NCBI GenBank assembly: GCA_035771175.1
Contig: CM069597.1
Location: 8,653,001 to 8,717,000, forward strand
DNA length: 64,000 bases
DNA from: Paratinospora sagittata
Taxonomy: Eukaryota > Streptophyta > Magnoliopsida > Ranunculales > Menispermaceae
Direction of reading: 5' to 3'
Each line of letters begins with the position of its first letter. The stretch's first letter is position 1. Shown one piece after another: positions 60,731-64,000 of this stretch. The notes under the pieces are model-generated. The model saw only the letters and a program-made list of their open reading frames with translations, made no database searches and had not been told where the DNA came from. Made by a program: the position numbers and the translations under genes.

Positions 60731-60965
60731 GTTTTTTTTTTAGAGTAAACAAAGCATTGTATTAATAAGGCAGACAATAGTCAAAAACAATACAGCAAAA
60801 ACTAGGTACTCAAAACAGAAAAAAGAGAGCAAGAGGAGCACAAGGACCACAACGACCAAGGAAACCCAAAGAGAGAAATGAAGCTCCATGCAACCTCAAG
60901 GCACTCCTAAGCGGCATTCCCATTTCCTAATCCACTCATTAATAAAAAAATTTCCATTAAAACAA
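60731..60965 (-). mobile_element. LINE 3'-end fragment
   Basis: A poly-T start on plus followed by AGAGTAAACAAAGCATTGTA and a long A/C-rich segment, like the 3' end of plant L1 elements read on minus (compare 54661). No coding sequence remains. Confidence 0.5.
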
Positions 60966-61087
60966 ACTGCAAAAATTTCCATTAAAACAAACTGCATGAT
61001 GTAACTTAAATACAAACGGCATCTTTCTAGTTTATGCTGTAATACAACACAGCAATCAACTAGAGAATTTTATTTTTTATTTTTTTA

Positions 61088-61240
61088 AAGCACCCCCTTT
61101 AAGGTATGAGCTCGAATTGAAATTTTTTCCGGGGTTTTAGGGGATGCCCCCTTTCTTCCTTTGCGGGCTATGGCTCTAACTCCCTTGGGATTAGTCAGGT
61201 GCACGTAAGTTGGTCCGGATACCCATGTTTCAAAAAAAAT
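61088..61240 (+). mobile_element. SINE-like fragment with A-rich tail
   Basis: Contains CTCTAACTCCCTTGGGATTA and AGTTGGTCCGGATACCCATG followed by an A-rich tail, the 3' body typical of a plant tRNA-derived SINE. The 5' tRNA-like part is absent or diverged. Confidence 0.6.
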
Positions 61241-61594
61241 AAAATAAAGATTTTTTTAAGCAGTAATAGTTCATTATTTGTGCACTAAAAAAAAAGTTCA
61301 TTATTTGTATCATTTGAAGTACCAACATATCCATTCATTCAATAAATTTTTTTGTCATTTGGATGGGATTTTTTTATTAGATCGAATGCAATTTGCTTAC
61401 CACCACAGAGATATCTTGTGTTCTTCAAGTATTTACCTTTCAAAAAGAATAGAAACGAACAACAACATAGTACATTAGCTGAAGTTGATTTAATAGTACT
61501 ACCAATAGAATCACAAAAAGCTCCATATTCTTGCAAGTTTCTTCAATCAATCTTATGTTCTTTCAAGTTAACAAATGTGGAAAAACAGACTAAA

Positions 61595-63204
61595 CTAATT
61601 ATCATCTTGATCATCAGATCTCCTCAGCTCCCGAATCCGATCCGGTATAGTTGAATCAAATTGAACGTTCTGTGGATTCTCCGCATACGCTACATAGTAA
61701 GCAGAAGCACACGCTTGAGGCCCTGCCATGCCGATTCGAACCTGCATATTAATGGATCACCTAAAAATCAATAATCAATAATTAATCATAATCTTAGAAT
61801 CTTAATGAATTGTCTTCCCCTCACCATTAAATAACCAATCAAGAAAGCATAGATCGAAACAGCAGTAGCATGGCTCTTTTCAACGGCTAGAGCCCAAGAT
61901 CCTCCCACAAGTGTACACAAAGATCCTCCTGCAACTCCACACATGAAGCAAAACGATCCAGTAAGATCATCTTCGATCAATGCCACCATATCAGCCCGCT
62001 CGAACTTCTCCCAAGTCTCCATTGAAGCGGGCACGAACCTCTTTCCATGCGCTCCAACCTCCACAAACGCCCACCGATTCCCATACTTCACAATCTTCGT
62101 TGCAACGCCCGCACAGCAACTTGCGCAAGAAAACATGAACTCGTCTCGGTCTCCTCCGATAGAGCTCATGGCTTGAGCCACCCCCCGAACCGCTCCCACC
62201 ACTGGTTCAATCACCGAGCCTAGACACACGCTTCCGAAACGCTCCGTAGTATAAGAACATGAAGAAGCATCCGTGAGGTGATCACCTGTGTAGAAGTGGA
62301 AGAAAACATCGCGGGAGGATTTGACTTGTAAGAGGTTCTTGATTATGTGAAGCGTCCAAGAAAGGCTTAGAAGATTCAAAATGTCGAAAAGGAGCTGAAA
62401 GCGATAATGGTTGGAGGTAGTAGCGGCGAGACCGGAGATTGAAAGGCAAGAATATGCGGTGGCGACAAGAAGAGAGAGCGGAAGAGACAAGTTAGTAGAA
62501 TTTGTAGAAGTACTTGTGATTGAGAGGGGAAGTTGGAGGGTTTTGATAGCGTGATCGAGTCGTCGTTGGACTATCGAACAAGCATAGAGGGCTTGAACGA
62601 GAGAAGAGATGAGTGCAAGAGCAGCAATGGAGAAGCTTCCAGTGGAGCCGATGGCGAGGAGGAGAATGGAAGAAGACAAAGTGAGGAAAGGGGCAAGGAA
62701 GAAGGCGGTTTTGATAGATTTTGAAGGGCTGATGCGAGTGGCTTCTTGGAATGAGAAAGTGAATACGGCAGCGCATAGAGATGGAGTTAGTAGTAGTTCG
62801 TACCAGTGAAGAAGATTGAAATGATCATGAAGATGATGATCATCAGAAGAAGTAAAGAAGAAGAAGGATTGAATGGTGAGGAAGATTATCAACATTGTTG
62901 TGAAGAGGAAGTGAAGGAAGAAGAGAAGCAAAAAGAGATAGCTGCACAAGTTCTTGCTGGGTTGTTTTGTTCTGTTAATTGCTTCTTGATCTTCTTCCTG
63001 CAAAAAATGTTCTTGTTAAAATTGATATAAAATGAGAGAGAGAGTGAAGTAATTAAGTTGTTAAAATTGACAAACCTTGATGTGGTTGATGATGTTCTTC
63101 TTGTTGCAGCTTCTGGATTGATGATCATATTGGAAATCTTGGAAATACTGATTATTATCTTCTGGTTCAATTTGAATTTGTATTGAATTCTTGATTCTTG
63201 CCAT
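61595..63204 (-). CDS. Choline-transporter-like (CTL/SLC44-type) membrane protein, 482 aa, 3 exons
   Basis: Exons on minus: 63204-63076, 62997-61825 and 61741-61595; all junctions are GT-AG in phase 0. The protein has a hydrophilic Asn/Gln-rich N-terminus, then a hydrophobic segment starting NLCSYLFLLLFFLHFLFTT, then several more membrane segments and a Cys-rich patch (FMFSCASCCAGVATKI). The C-terminal part carries the family-typical GSFCFMCGVAGGSLC, SIYAFLIGYLM and VRIGMAGPQACASAYYVAYA. This matches the plant plasma-membrane choline transporter family (PF04515 type), short ~480-residue subgroup. Substrate is not proven for this subgroup. The start at 63204 is chosen because exon 1 joins in frame and is the first ATG; an alternative ATG in exon 2 would drop 43 residues. 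A TATATATAGATC box lies about 40 bases upstream on minus. Confidence 0.93.
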
Positions 63205-63345
63205 TTGATGCACCTGAAGAGTAAGTACTATTGTTTAATTCGTTGATCTATATATATGAGTTTAGATTTTGGGTTGGGAGCTTGGATCGATTTCCTTGGG
63301 GTACAAGTTTCAGAAGAACTATTACTTAATATATAAATGAAATTC

Positions 63346-63349
<4 letters not shown>

Positions 63350-63392
<43 letters not shown>
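63350..63392 (+). repeat. (AT)n microsatellite
   Basis: About 21 AT dinucleotides upstream of the choline-transporter-like gene, followed shortly by (TC)n and (CA)n tracts near 63430-63455. Confidence 0.9.
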
Positions 63393-63394
<2 letters not shown>

Positions 63395-63459
63395 ACTGAT
63401 CTTACCAAGTCCACAACCAGCTTCAAACTCTCTCTCTCTACACACACACACACAATCAT

Positions 63460-64000
63460 AACGTGACTTTAATTCATGGCCAAAATGGTGTTTTTCAATG
63501 GGAGCTTTCCCCCTTTGCATTTTTTCTTTTAAATTCTTCTTTTCAGTTATTTATTTATTTATATCTTTTATTTATTTTTTCTTCTTGATTAGCATATACG
63601 CACATGCGTATTGTATGAGAAAAATGGTAAACTTTTAGGCAATGCTTGTAATCCAATTTAAATTCAGTTTTCTGTATTTAAAAATAAAAAAAGTCAAAAA
63701 AGTTACAAAAAAAAACTTGCTTGTTTTAGTAGGATTTAAAAACTATTTTTAGAAAAAAAGAAAAAGTTAAGAAAAATGTTTGGTTTTTTGAAAACATATA
63801 AAAGTTGTCTTTTGAGTTTTTCTTTTACAATAATGTGACCTTTTTACTTGATTTCTATGAAATCTTCAACAAACCAAACAAGTTTTTCATGTTTTCAAAT
63901 TTAAAAAACAATTTAAAAATATGATGCCAAACATATTTCTAAAAACTATAAATCAATTAAAAATGATTTCATAATCCAATTTTTTGAGAACTATTTTTAA
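63460..64000. other. Non-genic right end of the window
   Basis: AT-rich sequence with GTTTTTTGAAAAC-type short inverted motifs. No gene or element boundary recognised. Confidence 0.5.

Noticed and set aside
62492..63170. Other-frame ORFs over the choline-transporter-like gene
   Set aside because: They are shadows of the supported exons.

Overview
This window is nuclear DNA of a flowering plant, almost certainly a eudicot. It is AT-rich, has spliced genes with GT-AG introns, TATA-type promoters, plant tRNA-derived SINEs, hAT MITEs and Ty3/gypsy retrotransposons of the Tekay/Del style. I cannot name the species. No bacterial features, CRISPR arrays, rRNA genes or intact tRNA genes were seen.

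Three host genes are supported by exon structure. (1) At 2078-11593 (minus) lies the 5' part of the CCR4-NOT subunit gene NOT3. Eight in-phase exons encode 276 residues, and the rest lies beyond the left edge. Its second intron is 5.66 kb and holds a 0.85 kb dispersed repeat also found at the left edge. (2) At 48691-58490 (plus) lies a three-exon gene for a 165-residue, probably plastid-targeted protein with four CxxCxGxG-type zinc motifs (DnaJ cysteine-rich fold). Its 8.6 kb first intron holds MITEs, a SINE and a LINE split by an LTR. (3) At 61595-63204 (minus) lies a three-exon gene for a 482-residue choline-transporter-like membrane protein.

Between genes 1 and 2 lies a nested transposon landscape. 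The outer unit is a 25.5 kb Mutator-like element (MULE), about 11946-37464. It has long terminal inverted repeats, an 8/9-bp target duplication, and mirrored arrays of a ~180-bp tandem repeat just inside each end (4 units left, 9 units right). Inside, a decayed plant-mobile-domain (PMD/MAIN-like) gene on minus and a decayed MULE transposase gene on plus diverge from a centre near 31.14 kb, where their leaders form an inverted duplication. A complete 11.3 kb Ty3/gypsy element (13039-24374, TSD GGCCA) and a 2.65 kb solo LTR (24469-27122, TSD GTGAT) split the 3' end of the PMD gene. LTR pieces replaced the transposase core.

From 38.1 to 47.9 kb lies a second nest of LTRs with solo LTRs inside an LTR (TSDs GAAGA and AACCT) and a minus-strand gypsy pol fragment.

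The most notable candidates are the MULE layout (PMD gene, mirrored palindrome-bearing arrays, duplicated divergent leader), which recalls the anti-silencing systems of Arabidopsis VANDAL elements, and the recurrence of short GC-rich palindrome clusters upstream of the TATA box in LTRs of several unrelated families. All copies here look decayed, so function is inferred for ancestral elements.
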